Assembly: GCA_946699065.1 (NCBI GenBank)
Contig: CAMPDV010000452.1
Span: 124,001-188,000, forward strand
Direction: 5' to 3'
Length of the DNA stretch: 64,000 nucleotides
From: Loxodes magnus
Taxonomy: Eukaryota > Ciliophora > Karyorelictea > Loxodida > Loxodidae
Shown: positions 21,028 through 33,989 of the stretch, in pieces
How the letters are laid out: each line of letters begins with the position of its first letter
How positions within the stretch are numbered: the first letter of the stretch is position 1
Notes under the pieces: generated by a model
What the model saw: only the letters and a program-made list of their open reading frames with translations
Told to the model about the DNA's origin: nothing
Databases searched by the model: none
Program-made: the position numbers and the translations under genes

Positions 21028-23470
21028 TCAAAAGAGTTTTTTGAAATCTATAACTGCATGAATTGCTTCCTTCAATTATAGACATTAGTAAATGTTTTTA
21101 ATGCTTTTTAATTATAATCTTGATTTCATAAATTTTAAATTACTCTTGTTATAGTTTCTCTTTTATGTCTTCCTTTTTTACTTTTTTCATTTCTAAAAAT
21201 CTAATCTTCTTGATATAAGTTACTTGTGAAATACTTTTATTTATAAATCTAAATATCCCAAATAAGACTTTGGAAAGAAGTTTATAAGTATTTAATCATA
21301 TATTATAAAGCGTCTTAAGTCATAATTCCCAATCTTTTACGATAGTCAATCTCTTATATTAGAATAGTATATACATTTAAAAATGTGCTAAATTTTACCA
21401 TACTCTCCACACATACACTAGGGATTATCAATAGGATAATGATGATCTTAAAGATATTTTCGAAAACTATAAGATTGGGTTCTAAGCTTATATATACTGA
21501 TAATTTCTTGTCTAAATTATTTGTTCAATTTAGTGTAAGTAATTACTAGAATTGGTTAAGATACGAAATTGTTTAGTATATATTTTAGCTTTTTCATTCT
21601 CTTAAACTTTTGAGTAGCTGTATTATAGAAATATTATTGTATTTTGTCTCTTATATATTTAGTAAAAATTTTTTAATTTGTACTAATCTTAGAATTCTAC
21701 TGATCGATACTATAGAGGTCTGATAATTGCTAAACTTGATCATAGCATTGAAATCCTTTTTTTCAGTTGGTAATGAAAAGAGAGCCTATTGTCGACGTTG
21801 GAAAATCAATATTTTCTTATTTCATTTTATAATAGAATTAAAAAAACTTTATTGCCATAATGTGTTTGAAAGATAACCAGTTTAAATCTATGAAGCATAA
21901 CTTATTTATGTGCTTAAAGTGCTTTTCTTGAAATCATTCTCATATTTGATTCAATTCTATTCAAAACTCAAGTTATTCCTCTCTGAATACACCATGGTAC
22001 TAGTTCTCTCCATATTCTGCTTTAGGTAATGTAAAAAGTCTGCATAAAGTTTTAAAATGTCAAGAAATCACATTCTTATATCTCATAAGTTAAAAACAGC
22101 TTTTTCATTGCAACTAAATACTTGATCACGACTTCTCTACAATGAGAATTAAAATTCTTCTTCTAATGTAGCATTACATCTAAATATGTTACTTGTTCCT
22201 TTTAAATAATTGGTTAATTATCTAATCATAAATTTAAATTTTATTATTTCTAATGTTTCTTTAAAATTTAGATGTATTCAGATTTGATAAATTTTATCTT
22301 TAATTGATTTTATGTAAAAATGCTTATCTTTAGCACGTTTCCGATAGTTATTAATTATTTGTTATATTATTCAAATTTATTAAGTTGTTTATCTAATTTT
22401 TATAAATCCCATTTATGTAGGGTGAATCAAATTTTTCTAATAAAGCAGATTGCAAATTCTTTTTGTTAAAGCTTTATCATATAGTTTTATAATAATATTA
22501 ATAAGAGAAACAGGTAGTCAGTTTTTCCAGTCATCTTTGATTCCTTTTTTAAATATTGAAATTATCGCCAATGTATTTAATTCCTAAGGGATTCTTCCAA
22601 ATCTTAACATATTATTCAGAAAAGAGTGAAGAATTATTATCAAATATTATCCACCATATTTCAGAAATTCACCTTTTATTCTGTCTGAATCAGCTGATTT
22701 TCCATTCGTAATTTCTTGTATTTCTTGTATGGTAAAAAGATAAAATCTTAATAAATATGAGAGTTGATAATTTTTAATTTCCTATATACTATCTTATATT
22801 TTATCTATTTTTTAATTACTGAGAATTATATTATTTAGTTAGATTAAAATTTTTCTAAAAAATAAATTCTTCCATGACTCAATGGATTTATTTTTGATTT
22901 CTTAATCAAAGTTCATTTAATTTATTTTTTTAGGATTTTTAATTTTCTTAGTATTTGAAAATATTTCTTTAGCATCTCCATTTAGAAGTAAAAGTTTCTT
23001 TTTGCTTTGTTTTTTCAAACTTTCACAAATTAGAATTGAAGTCATTCAGAATGTCGTTTCACCTTTTCATGAATATTAGTTACTTATTTGTTTATTCTTC
23101 CAGATATAATGTATGCTTCTTATATACTGAGTTAGCTCTTTTAGGCCTACATATTTCTTAGTAAGATCTCGAGAAATTTGTTATAACTTGAGTCTGGAAT
23201 AAAGAATCCTAATGTTTAATCAGCATTGTATTAGATGTTATTTTTGATAAATTCATATTAAACTTCAAGATTATCTTAATCTTTCTAAAAGAATTCTAGA
23301 TAAGTTTGCAGGAAAGATTCTAAATATTTTTGACGATATATTGCATCTTATAACCTATTTATTTTATATTTCCTCAAATTCTTGCTCATCTTCAATTAAT
23401 CTCATATAAAATTAAGTTTTGTTTTATAAATCAATTTGCAGGAAAAAAATTATCTTTTTAAGCTATAATA
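21028..23470 (-). pseudogene. Non-LTR retrotransposon ORF2 (reverse transcriptase) remnant at the unit 1/2 junction
   Basis: Minus-strand reading from about 23.4 kb: a helical linker (ISGRINKQVTNIHEKVKRHS), the RT palm entry (TIQEIQEITNGKSADSDRIK; IPQELNTLAIISIFKKG; DWKN-UGA-LPVSL; HPTQMGF with UAA at the conserved Q, 22413-22415), then KDKHFYI. Next would come motif A and YxDD, but the reading jumps to downstream sequence, so the catalytic core is deleted. Further on are LPKAEYGENQYHGVF and the finger CMCGEYGKIQHIFKC. After UGA at 21346-21348 homology to the 45145 insertion continues. The frame shifts near 22735. It is a dead element. Confidence 0.7.
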
Positions 23471-23725
23471 TCATCTTATCACTGTTTATTTTATAAAAGA
23501 ATTATTTTAAGAATTAAGTTTTTATCTTTAAATAATCTAGCAATTTTCAGTTGATATCATACTTTATGAATAAATATAATTACAATCTTTAAAATATTAA
23601 TAAAATAGATAAATAAACAAAAAATAATGACTATTTAATTAGAAAATGAATATGAAAACATTTTAATTTAATTTCTTGATAAGATATTTTAAATTAAAAT
23701 AAGTGTTTAATCTTTTAAAAATCAT

Positions 23726-23740
23726 ATTTATTAAACCACT
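23726..23740. other. Empty target site of the unit 3 ORF2 insertion
   Basis: ATTTATTAAACCACT occurs once here, followed by TTAAATG. In unit 3 it is duplicated on both sides of a 718-bp insertion. Confidence 0.85.
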
Positions 23741-23749
23741 TTAAATGTT

Positions 23750-25328
23750 TTATGTTTATGAATATTTAGTATCTTAAATTAAAAATTACTATATTGTATA
23801 ATAACCAAACGTTTATTAAAGGAATGTGAAATTAAAAATTATAATTTAGTTGTCAAATAATTTAGAATAAAACAAAAATAGCTCATTATTAAGATCATTT
23901 ATGAAATTGTGTACTATTAGCATTATCGGCTAAGTAGAAACTTTGCTTTTTATTATGCTTTATATGTTTCTTTTTATATTGTACGAAATATTTCCCATTT
24001 TTTATAGATATAATTATAATAGTTATTAACTTACACTTTGTATATTATTTTAATTATACAAAAGATTAAAGCTTTTAACCTTTTTTGATATAATCAAAAC
24101 TATATTGATTTCTTAATTATTTACACTTTCATTTTGCTAATTCTTATTATTTAATATTAGAATATAATTTTATTCTTATTTTAGATGGAATATAAGATAA
24201 TTTACAAGAAAGTGAAGATTTTTATAATTTTGCATATATTCAAATTATTTATATAGTTTACTAGCAAATGTTTTTATATGATAAATAATCAATCAATTTT
24301 TTTAAAAAGCTTTCAACTTTAATAAAATAGCTTCATTAGAAATTCAATCTTTAAGATTAATAAATAAAATCGATTTTCTATATACATAGTAGATATATTC
24401 AAGTTGCTTAAAATCAGAAAGTTTATTTTTAAAGCTATTCATTTTAATATTACGAAATGAGAAAAAATTTTGAAGAGAAAAAATACTTAATATAGCAATT
24501 TTTTCTTAAAAATTAATTTTTCTCTTCTAAATTAACATCTTTTCGCAAACTAAAAACAGATAGTTAATCGTAGTAAGCTCTTTTCAAAACTCTTTTACTC
24601 ATCTTAATTTTTTAATGTTTTTCTAATTATTATAATAAAGCAGAATATTTTTAAACTTGATTAATAAATTTTTGTTTCTATATTTTATATAGTTAGGTTA
24701 GATATATTATTTAGATCCTTGTTTAGTTACTTTTTTTGGATTCTTTGTAAATTGGCCTAAAATTTATTATTACAGATGCATTATACCTCATTTTTTCTAT
24801 TTGATTGATCATATTTTTATAAAGAGATTTTTTAGCTCTTTTTGATTAGTTATTTTAAAAATTCGCAATATCTATTAAAAAGGTAGTTTTAAGCCCTCTT
24901 ATAGAAAAAAATTTGTTAACTAATTTATTTCTTCCTAAAATTGTAATTTATTTTTTTATATTTACTTCTTAAAAGTTATTTAAAAAACTTTTCAAATCTT
25001 TTAAAATTCTATCCCTTTAAGAAAAGGATTTATCCATCCCGAAAATCTTTTGTAGCGAAAAAAGGATAATTTTTTCAAGATTTCATGGTTATTTTATTAT
25101 ATCTATTTTTTCTTGAGATCCTTTTCATTTAATTAAATTCTTATAATATTAAAAATTTTTAAAAAGAATTTTTTCATTTACTCGAAAAGATGTTCAAAAT
25201 TAAAAATTGTATTTTTTCCGAAACATAAGCAATAAATTTTTTTTATAATTTCAAACATAAAAAACCTTATCAAAAATATACTTTTAAATAAAAAAGAAAA
25301 AAAGTTTTGTTTAAAAATTTTCAAAAAA
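23750..25328. other. A+T-rich stretch, unit 2
   Basis: No gene seen. Counterpart of 2621-4331, without the 187-bp segment. An antisense standard-code reading at 25178-25396 has no support. Confidence 0.5.
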
Positions 25329-25490
25329 TTTATTCCGTGCCGAAAATCTTTGGTAGTGTAAAACGCTGAGCAAAAAAACAAATTTTTTATTTTCATGAAA
25401 TTTAAGCTTTAAAATTGAAAAAAAATGATAAATAAAAAACTTAATATCAAAAAATTTTATAATTCAATCGGAAACGAAAAATATTAGAAT
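25329..25490. repeat. Dispersed ~150-bp repeat, copy a of unit 2
   Basis: Nearly identical to 4525-4680, with head TTCCGTGCCGAAAATCTTT and tail AATCGGAAACGAAAAATATT. Confidence 0.7.
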
Positions 25491-25926
25491 AAAAATTAAA
25501 AATTTATTATTGAACTTAAACACAAGAATAAACAAATTTAAATAAATTTATTAACATATAAATTAAAAAATTAAATTACCATCCCAAAATTCAAAATTTT
25601 TTTAGTTTTAAGTCTATTTATAAAAAAAAAACCTTTTTTACATATTAAAAAAATGTATCCCGTCCCAGAAATATTTATCAAAAAAAGTTTTCAAAAAAAT
25701 TCCTTAAAAAAAATTTAATGATTTTTAAAATTAATTTCCAAATTTTATTTCAAAAACGATTTTAGATAATTATTTTCGAAATTATTTTAGAAACGCTTTT
25801 CTAAGAAATTTTAAAAACTTTTTTTAAAATTACTTTCAAAATTTTTATTCCAATTTTATAATTTTTTATTCCGAAATAAAAAAATTTATTCCTATTTAGA
25901 ATTTTTTATCCCGAAATAATTAAATT

Positions 25927-26085
25927 TATTCCGTCCCAGAAATCTTTCATAGTATAAAACGCTGAGCAAAAACAAATTTTTTGTTTTCATGAAATTTAAA
26001 CTCTAAAATTGAAAGATAATGATAAATAAAAAACTTAATTTCAGAAAATTTTATAATCCAATCGGAAACGAAAAATATTAAAATT
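25927..26085. repeat. Dispersed ~150-bp repeat, copy b of unit 2
   Basis: Matches 5117-5275 but with CTTTCATAGTATAAAACGCT in the core, a variant shared with copy b of unit 3. Confidence 0.7.
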
Positions 26086-26094
26086 TTATAATAT

Positions 26095-26180
26095 CAATAA
26101 ATAATAAATAATAAATAATAATAATAATTAATAATAATTAATAATAATAATAATCAATCATAAAAAATAAATAATAAAAA
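26095..26180. repeat. (AAT)n microsatellite, unit 2
   Basis: An impure AAT/AATA run of about 85 bp. Unit 3 has a similar run at about 48485-48575. Unit 1 has only a short trace near 5300. Confidence 0.8.
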
Positions 26181-26645
26181 ACAAAATTTAATTTAATTTA
26201 AAATAGATACTTAATTAAATTTTTTAAATTATAATCAAGATTATTAACTAACTTTAACCTTATAAATAATATTTTAACCACTTCACAAAAAAAATGATAA
26301 TTTATACTCAACTTGAAATTTTTACTAAATCTAAAAATAAATCCATAAAATTTTATAGCATAAATTTAAACTTAAACTTATTACACGTCTTCATTTAACA
26401 AAATTATATTTTTAATATTTTTAAACATTACCACTTTAAATCAACATACCTCACTAATTTCTATAACCTATCACTCAACCTTTTTTTTAAACTAATAATA
26501 TTTAAGAATATAACAAATTTTTAATTAATAATTAAAAAACTTCATATAACTAAAAACATTATTAACATTAAACATTCATTTAAATGCATTACCAATATCT
26601 TATATCTTTAATCGTAAAATTTAATTAAGTCAAATAGCAAGTTAC

Positions 26646-27729
26646 TCAACTCGAAATCCTCCATTTTCTTATCGTCTTGTCCCATGATCCCGATACCAAC
26701 CATCTATTATCAACACTCAATGCTATAGAAGATATTGATCCTGCATGCCCTTATAAAGTCTATATACACTCACCCTTATCAAAATTCCAGATCTTGATTG
26801 TTTTATCCCATGAACCAGAAAAGATAACACTTGAATCAACACTTAACTGAATACTTGATACATAACTTGAATGACCTTGAAGAGTACGAATACACTAACC
26901 AGAAGAGAAGTCCCATATCTTAATAGTCCTGTCACTAGAACCAGATATTATATACCTATTATCCTTAGAAATTATCACCGATGAAACATAACCTGAATGC
27001 CCAGTAAGATTTCGCAAAAGCTGGCCAGTCTAGAAATCCCAAATCTTTATAGTTTTATCGTAAGATCCCGATATAATATATCTAGAGTCATAGGAGATTA
27101 CTACCGATCAAACATAGTGAGTATGCCCAGACAAAGTTCTTTGGAGAGCACCATTGTGGAAATTTCAGATCTTTATGGTGTTATCGTAAGATCCCGATAC
27201 TATATAGCTAGAGTCTGGGGAAATTACTACCGATGTAACACATGAAGTATGATCCGTTATAGTTCTTATGAGAGAACCAGTCTATGAATTTCAGATCTTG
27301 ATCGTGTTATCAGCAGATCCCGATACGATATAGCTAGAGTCCTAGGAGATTACTACCGAGTTAACTGAGGAAGTATGTCCCGTTATAGTTCTTATGAGAG
27401 CACCTGTCTGGAAATTCCAGATCTTTATCGAATACTCAGGATATTCTGAACTTGATACTATTCAATTCATGTCACTTGATATGGCTGCCGATAACACAGC
27501 TGAAATGTCATAAATGATCTAGTCTAAAAAATATTAAAGAAATACCTTTACTTTGATCATAACTGATCTTGTTTATTAACTTTTAGTAGCATAAGTTAGG
27601 CAGAATTTCATACTTAAAATGAAGTAGAGATATTTTCCCTAGGATGTGGCTTCTCGCTCTTAAGAGTTTTCTTAAAAAAATAATTTTAGCAAATTGCTTT
27701 TCTTTTTTCTCCGTTTATCTTTTCTCCAT
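26646..27729 (-). CDS. WD40-B: seven-bladed beta-propeller protein, one 22-nt intron
   Basis: 353 residues after splicing: exon 1 27546-27729 (ATG 27729; MEKRQTEKKEKQFAK), exon 2 26646-27523. All indels relative to WD40-A keep frame. The first blade has lost its GH (QIIYDISAV). Variable slots differ from WD40-A: blade 3 TSC-V-T and Y-D-N, blade 4 THY-V-UGA and Y-D-K, blade 6 SSY-V-S and W-D-K. The UGA in blade 4 (27108-27110) sits in a V-W-S-V context typical of WD40 repeats. The two KIW positions of blades 2 and 3 are again UGA. The final UGA is at 26646-26648. Confidence 0.85.
27524..27545 (-). other. 22-nt intron of WD40-B
   Basis: Same sequence and phase as in WD40-A. Exon sequence beside it has changed (YDQSK-DQIIYD), while the intron has not. 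Confidence 0.75.
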
Positions 27730-27734
27730 TTTAA

Positions 27735-30700
27735 TTTTTATAAATTACTTTAATAAATATTTAATTAAAATAACTCAATAAATTTTACTTACTTAATTTC
27801 AATACAATTAAACAATTAAATTATTTATTAAACATATTTATAAATATCTCATTTCTTAAACATTGATTTTTCTATTTTTGTCTTAAAACAAGACAAGATA
27901 TTAAACTAATTGTTTACAAACTTTTACAATTTTAATTATTTTATATATTTTTACTTTTAAATATAAGGATAATTTATTATATCAAAAGTTTTATAATGAA
28001 GAATTTATATCCTTATTATAATAACTTTAATATGCATTTATTAATTATTACTTATTTGTGCTTTAAATCAAAGACTCTTAATAAGAAAACCTTATTTCTT
28101 TATAGACCCTTTTAAATAATAAATAAAATATTACAATTCTTTTAAAAGCTACTGTTATTAATTATTACTTTTCACTTACATTTAATCAAAAAAATAATTT
28201 ATTTAATCTTTTTACTAATTAAAAAATGAAAAAAATAAGTTTCTTATTAATTAGCTTAAATATATATTAAAAAACATCAAATTATTTAAAGTAAAGTATT
28301 TTTAGAATCTATAATATAAACTCTTTTAATTTTCCACTTTCTTACTACTATTTAATTAAAACTTTTTATTTATAAAAGTCTCTCTTATAATAATAAACTA
28401 ATATAATTACTTATAATGTTAATTCTAAGCAAAATATATAAATGTAATAAATATAAGTAGTAGAAAGTAAATATTTAAACTAGCTATAAATGGTGTATCA
28501 CTAATTTTATCTTACAATTATTAAATAGTAATATTTAATTTTATTATTAAAATAAGCTTTAATATGTTTAATTATGTCTATTAAATACTTAATATTTTAT
28601 CCTTTTAGCTTTATTAGTTATTAATTAATTTCTCTTTAATTTAGATATTAGATTAGTTATAATTAATACATTTAGATAACTTTCTCTTTTTATAGCAAAC
28701 TAATATTAATTATTTAGGTTATTTTAGTAATTATAATTTCTAATTAATAATACCTAAATTATTCTAGATTATTTAAAGATAAAAACTTTATTCTATTATT
28801 CTATACTTATCCAAAAAACATAGTTACCACTATTAATACTATCTTTCTTAAATGTTGTTTGCTATTAAGAAAATTATCAGCTTTTAAGAAAGAAAGCATA
28901 TTTTTACTATTTTCTATTATTATTTTCTGAATTAATAGAAAGAGTAAACTTAACATAATATGTTTCTTTGTAGTATTAGATAATATAAGTATTAGATTAG
29001 CTAATATAAGTTATTTAAAACTAATCTAACAGATTATTATTTACCCTTAATACATTTTATTAATCTACTATTATTCTATATCTTTCTGTTCCTAATAAAC
29101 AATTCTACATGTTTTGCTTTATAGCACATCATCATTTATTAATCTTATTACAAAAGATTTAAACCTAAAAAGATGATATAGATAGTTATAGAAATATTTG
29201 AAACTTAGGCATTAAAATGAGCTAGATTTTTAGATTATTTATAATTTTCCTAAATTTAAATTATATTTATATATTCCTTTTTATTAACTATCTTCTGTAA
29301 TTAACTTTTGTTTGAAAAACTGATAAAAAGATACATTCTGTAAAATATTTAGTCTTAATTTATCTAAGTTTAAAAATGTTTATGAATATAAGAATATATT
29401 AAATTTAAAGTATTAATGATACTAGTTCTATAAAACATTTAGGTAATTATATGTACTTATATAAATAGTAAAGAGAAAACATTATTTTTTTATATAATTA
29501 AATAAAGAAAAGCTAGCCTAAATATTCAATAGAGTCAATTATTCATATATCTAAAATCCTCTATTTATCTTACAATCAAGTACTTAATATATTATAGTCT
29601 CCTTTACTCCTTTAGTAATATTAATTCATAAAAACTTAAAAGAAAATTCCTTTTTACTTTAACTGTACTTGGAAATATTCTATATACTTTAACTAGTTAA
29701 AGATAGGTTTAATTAGAGACTAATAAGAAATTTTCTTATCCTCTAGATAAAATATTTAATAAAACTGTGATTGCATTTCTTATTAATGAAGAATAATATT
29801 TTAAATTAAAATAAGGAAAATTAATATTTTTATTTTTGTTTAATAAAAATTTAAAATAATTTATATATAATCTATTAATATTTTATAAAAAACCAAAGTA
29901 AAGGCAAATAAATTAATTAAATATAATTTAAAAATATTAAGAAAATTTATAATTCTAAATGATATTATAAATAAATATTTTAAATATTTTAAATATTTTA
30001 TTATTGTTTAGATAAACATATAATAAATTATGTAAATTATATTTAAACTTAGAAATGTAGTAAAATATTTTTAAAAGTTAAATTAAAAATTATAAGGAAA
30101 ACTTAAGAAATTAAATTTTTCTATAAAAAGAGAATATAAAATTTACTAATTATTTAATTGACACTATCAATTTTGTTAATTATTAAAAATATTACTAAAA
30201 GAAAAATAAAGTATAAATTAATTAAATTAATTAATTTAAAAAATAAAAAAAATTATAATTTTAAATTTTATATTTAACAATATTTGTGATAAAGATAAAT
30301 ATTAAAGAATAAAAATTTTATAAATCTAGCATCGATTGACTTTTTAAATAAAGAAATTCAACATAAAAATAATTATTCTTAGAAATTTTCAATTTCAATT
30401 TAAAAATATAAAAAAGTTAAAAAAGTTAAAAATGTTAAAAATGTTAAAAAATTCTCTAACTCTCAGATTTTTATAATCAGCCTATTCAAAGATAGTTTAT
30501 TTTTACTATTTTTCATAGATTATGGATGTATATATGGTATAAGTATTAATTATTTTACTAATCTCAAATTTACTTCTGCTTAAGTGAAAACTTTTAATAA
30601 ATAAGTAAAAATAATTTAATTTATATCAATATTAAGATTCTAATTTTAAATGTTAAGTAAAGTAGCAAAATAAATTATAATTTTGAATTAAAAACATATT

Positions 30701-32740
30701 TATTTTTAATTTTATTGATTCAAATATGCCTATAAATAAAAAAATATGAAATTAGAACCATTTTTTATTAAAAGGAGAGTTAAAGATTGTCTAAGAACAA
30801 TAAATAAAATTAAATTAAAGTTTTTGATAAATTTGTATTAATAAAATATAAACTATATAAATTTGAATATTATTCTTGCTTATTTAAAATTTAATATTAT
30901 TTAAATATTTTAAATATTTCTGGTAATTAAATTTTATAAAAACTTACTAATTTATAGTTATTAATTATTAGTGAAAATAATATTATTATAATACTATTTA
31001 TAATTTATTTACGTATCTTATATTTATTATTTTTATATATTAAATTTCATAGAAAAATAATTAGTAATAATTAGTATTTAATAATTAATGCAATTCTACT
31101 AATTATAATTAAAATCCAAGTTTTCAAATTCTAGGTTTAACAGACTGGAAAATGGTATTTTTTTACTTAAAATAGGTACATAAGGAAAAATTATTTATTT
31201 ATAAAATAAATTATATCAATAGAGTATATATCCCTTCTTATTTTTAGTTTAAAATATCCCTTTCTATTAACATTTATTTTTTAAACAATTTTGTCGAAAC
31301 TAATTATAAAAATCTATTTTGTAATAAATTCTCTATCAAGTTGATAAGTAATATTTATACTTTTATCGAAGAGAATTTCTTTCTAATTATATTATAGCAA
31401 GTGGTTATCATACTTTCAAATATATATAAAAATTAAAATATAAATGAGAATAGCATTTTAAAGCCTTTACATTATAAAAAGATGTATTTTATAGATAGTA
31501 AATTTAAGCAAAGAAATGATAAAGTAATAAAGAATATAATAAATAATTTTATATAATGAATGGATTCTTTTTATCTATTATAAAAATATTTAATTTCTTA
31601 TTATATATTAAAATAATATATTTTTATATTTATAAAATAGTTTTAATTAATTTCTCATATAACTTTAGTTTAGCAAAATCTTTATAAATTAAAAAGAATT
31701 TAGATATCAAATTTAAAATATTTAATTTGTAAAATTATTAAAAATTTAATAAAAACTATCTTATTATGTTAAACTATAATATGAAATTAAAGAAATTATA
31801 TAATTTATGTATCGTATTTAAAAAATATAGTTAAAATTATTTAATATATTTAAATAGCTTAAAAAATAATTTTCTTTGTTTTTAAACATTTTAAGAATAG
31901 TATTAAATAATTTTAAGTTATATATGGAAATAAATATTACTATTTTAATAATAATTATAAATTAAATAGTTTAATTTATATAATTCTTTCAAACTTTATT
32001 TATTAGCATTTTCATTTCTTATAATTTTTATTATTAGATTCTAAATATTTTTAATAGTGAAATTTTATATTTAGTTTTTATTTGTTTCAATACATTTTTC
32101 TTCGTTATAACTTTATTATTAAATTGTGTCATTTATAATATTTATCATATTCTTTTTTAGATTAAATATTATCTTATATTTGTTAAATTCTTGTCATAAT
32201 AACTTATTAATATCGTAATTATATTACTTAAAATTTAAGCTCCAATTAATTTAATTCTAGCGAATATCTTCCAATAAATTAAATTTCTTCACTATTAAAT
32301 TAAATTAATCTATTTTTTCTATATTTTTAAATTATTTTATTTCAAATTGTCATATTCTATTAAAAAATTACTCTGATGTTTAATAAAGTTCGAAAAGTTA
32401 TTTTTTGCTCATTTTTTCACTTAAATTTTTTTATATCAAGAAAAATTTGACTAAAATCTTAATTATCACAGTATCAGCCAAGCTTTTTTCTCAACTAGAA
32501 TCGAATGATTAAGTTTAAATGAAATTCATAGTTTATTTAATAGTATTATTTTAATTTTTCATTTGTATTATCGATATCCTTTTTTATATAAAAGCTTCTA
32601 ACTTTTGGAGTAAAACAAATATCTTTGGAATTAATGAGAAGAAAATGCATACTTAAAATTAAATCATTTGATACTATAAAGTTTTAGATAAAACAGCAAA
32701 TATTAGGTTTTGTAATTATTATTATATAAAATTGTTTCTC
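27735..32740. other. Conserved A+T-rich intergenic region, unit 2
   Basis: No gene seen. Counterpart of 6880-11940, almost identical from about 28.9 to 30.5 kb and lacking the 9750-type 54-bp segment. Around 31760-31800 there is a local rearranged or diverged patch. Confidence 0.55.
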
Positions 32741-32777
32741 CATTATTAAGGAGTTTTACCCTCAAAAGTACAGCGCT

Positions 32778-33588
32778 TCAAGCTTTTCGCTGTTCGTTAA
32801 AATACTTGGGGCAACAGAAAGATTACACGTACCCATCCGCGGGTTTTTTTAATAGGTTTTACGTTATAATTCCCTTAGGACTTGGTTATAGCTCCATTTT
32901 TTTCCTCTTGTTCGTACTTCCATTCTCGTGCAAAAAATCTTGTTCAGCCCAATTGCTTTTGTTCGCTTTGCTTATCAGAAATTCTATTGTTTCCATTGAA
33001 ACTTCTTACAGTTCCGATATAGTTTTTATTGGTTTTAGAAGCGAAAGCATCTCTTCTTGATCGGAATTAGTCTCATTTGAAGTTAAGCTTAGGGTTTGAC
33101 GATCATTGAGATCGATCCATTATTTAGCTATTCCATTCTTGATTCTTTTAGGAGTTGAATTTCATATTCTTATTTCACTACTTAATCCCTCAGCTAAGTT
33201 GTGTTTTATCCTAATGGTGTTGGATGCTGAAGAACGCATCCATTTGCGTTCATAGTCATCTATACGATCCCCGTCCATTTAATTTTCTTTGTGGCTTGAA
33301 AATTAGTTTTTTGTTCTAGTATTTAAACTTTTAAACCTCTTCATTGAAGTTCACCACTCTTAATGCAAACTACACTACATCAAATTGCTCAGAGTTAAAG
33401 CCAAAGGATCGTTCCTAGTCACGCAATATCATCTCCTACTGCCTTCGAGGCCTCTCTTCCGTTTTGGAGTTTACCAAGTTTGTTTCTGTCGTTTACGACT
33501 TTGGAAGTTGTTAGGTCTGTTATTAGTTTTTTTGCTGATAAAAGGTTGTTCTAATTAAAGAAAAGACGTGAGGTTAGAAGAATGACAT
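32778..33588 (-). pseudogene. ORF1a copy, frameshifted, unit 2
   Basis: 811 bp against 813 in unit 1. Relative to unit 1 there is an in-frame 3-bp loss (one Glu), one lost T near 33208 and one extra base each near 33123 and 33065. The middle segment and the part after about 33060 are therefore out of frame. ATG 33588 and the coiled-coil region are kept. Confidence 0.5.
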
Positions 33589-33989
33589 CTCGCTTCCTCT
33601 CTTCCTTTTTGTCTTTTGAAGAGGTGGCAAAGAAGCCCTATCGGATGTTTGACATTTTTTTAATTACATATAAATTGATGTAATTTATAATTATCCAAGC
33701 TAGAAAAAACTTAAAATTTGATGAAGTTAATAATTTAAAATAATTTAATTATTAGATTTAACCTTTTAAATAAAATTTAGTCTTAAACATTTTTTATTTT
33801 AAGTTTTGAATATTAAATTATTAAATTAAATTATTAAATTAAATATGTTAAAGTAAATAATTTTAATTATTTTTAGCTTTTAATATTGCTTCAATAAGAG
33901 CTTGCAATATTATTAGAATATAAATATTTAAAGGTAGTTTAATTAAAAGCGTTTTTAAAGTTTCTATCTATATAGAGGACAAAAACTCA

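Larger units (their letters stand above)
2411..23374. repeat. Tandem unit 1 (about 21.0 kb)
   Basis: The unit runs from CAAATTCTTG at 2411 to the matching start of the next unit at 23375. It carries WD40-A, ORF1a, two ORF2 remnants and ORF1b. It lacks the two retroinsertions found in later units and so keeps the ancestral sites. It also holds segments missing elsewhere, such as 9750-9819 and roughly 20084-20278. Identity to units 2 and 3 is visibly uneven: lower in the first 5 kb and in the WD40 exon, close to complete from about 8 to 9.7 kb and from 13 to 17 kb. Confidence 0.9.
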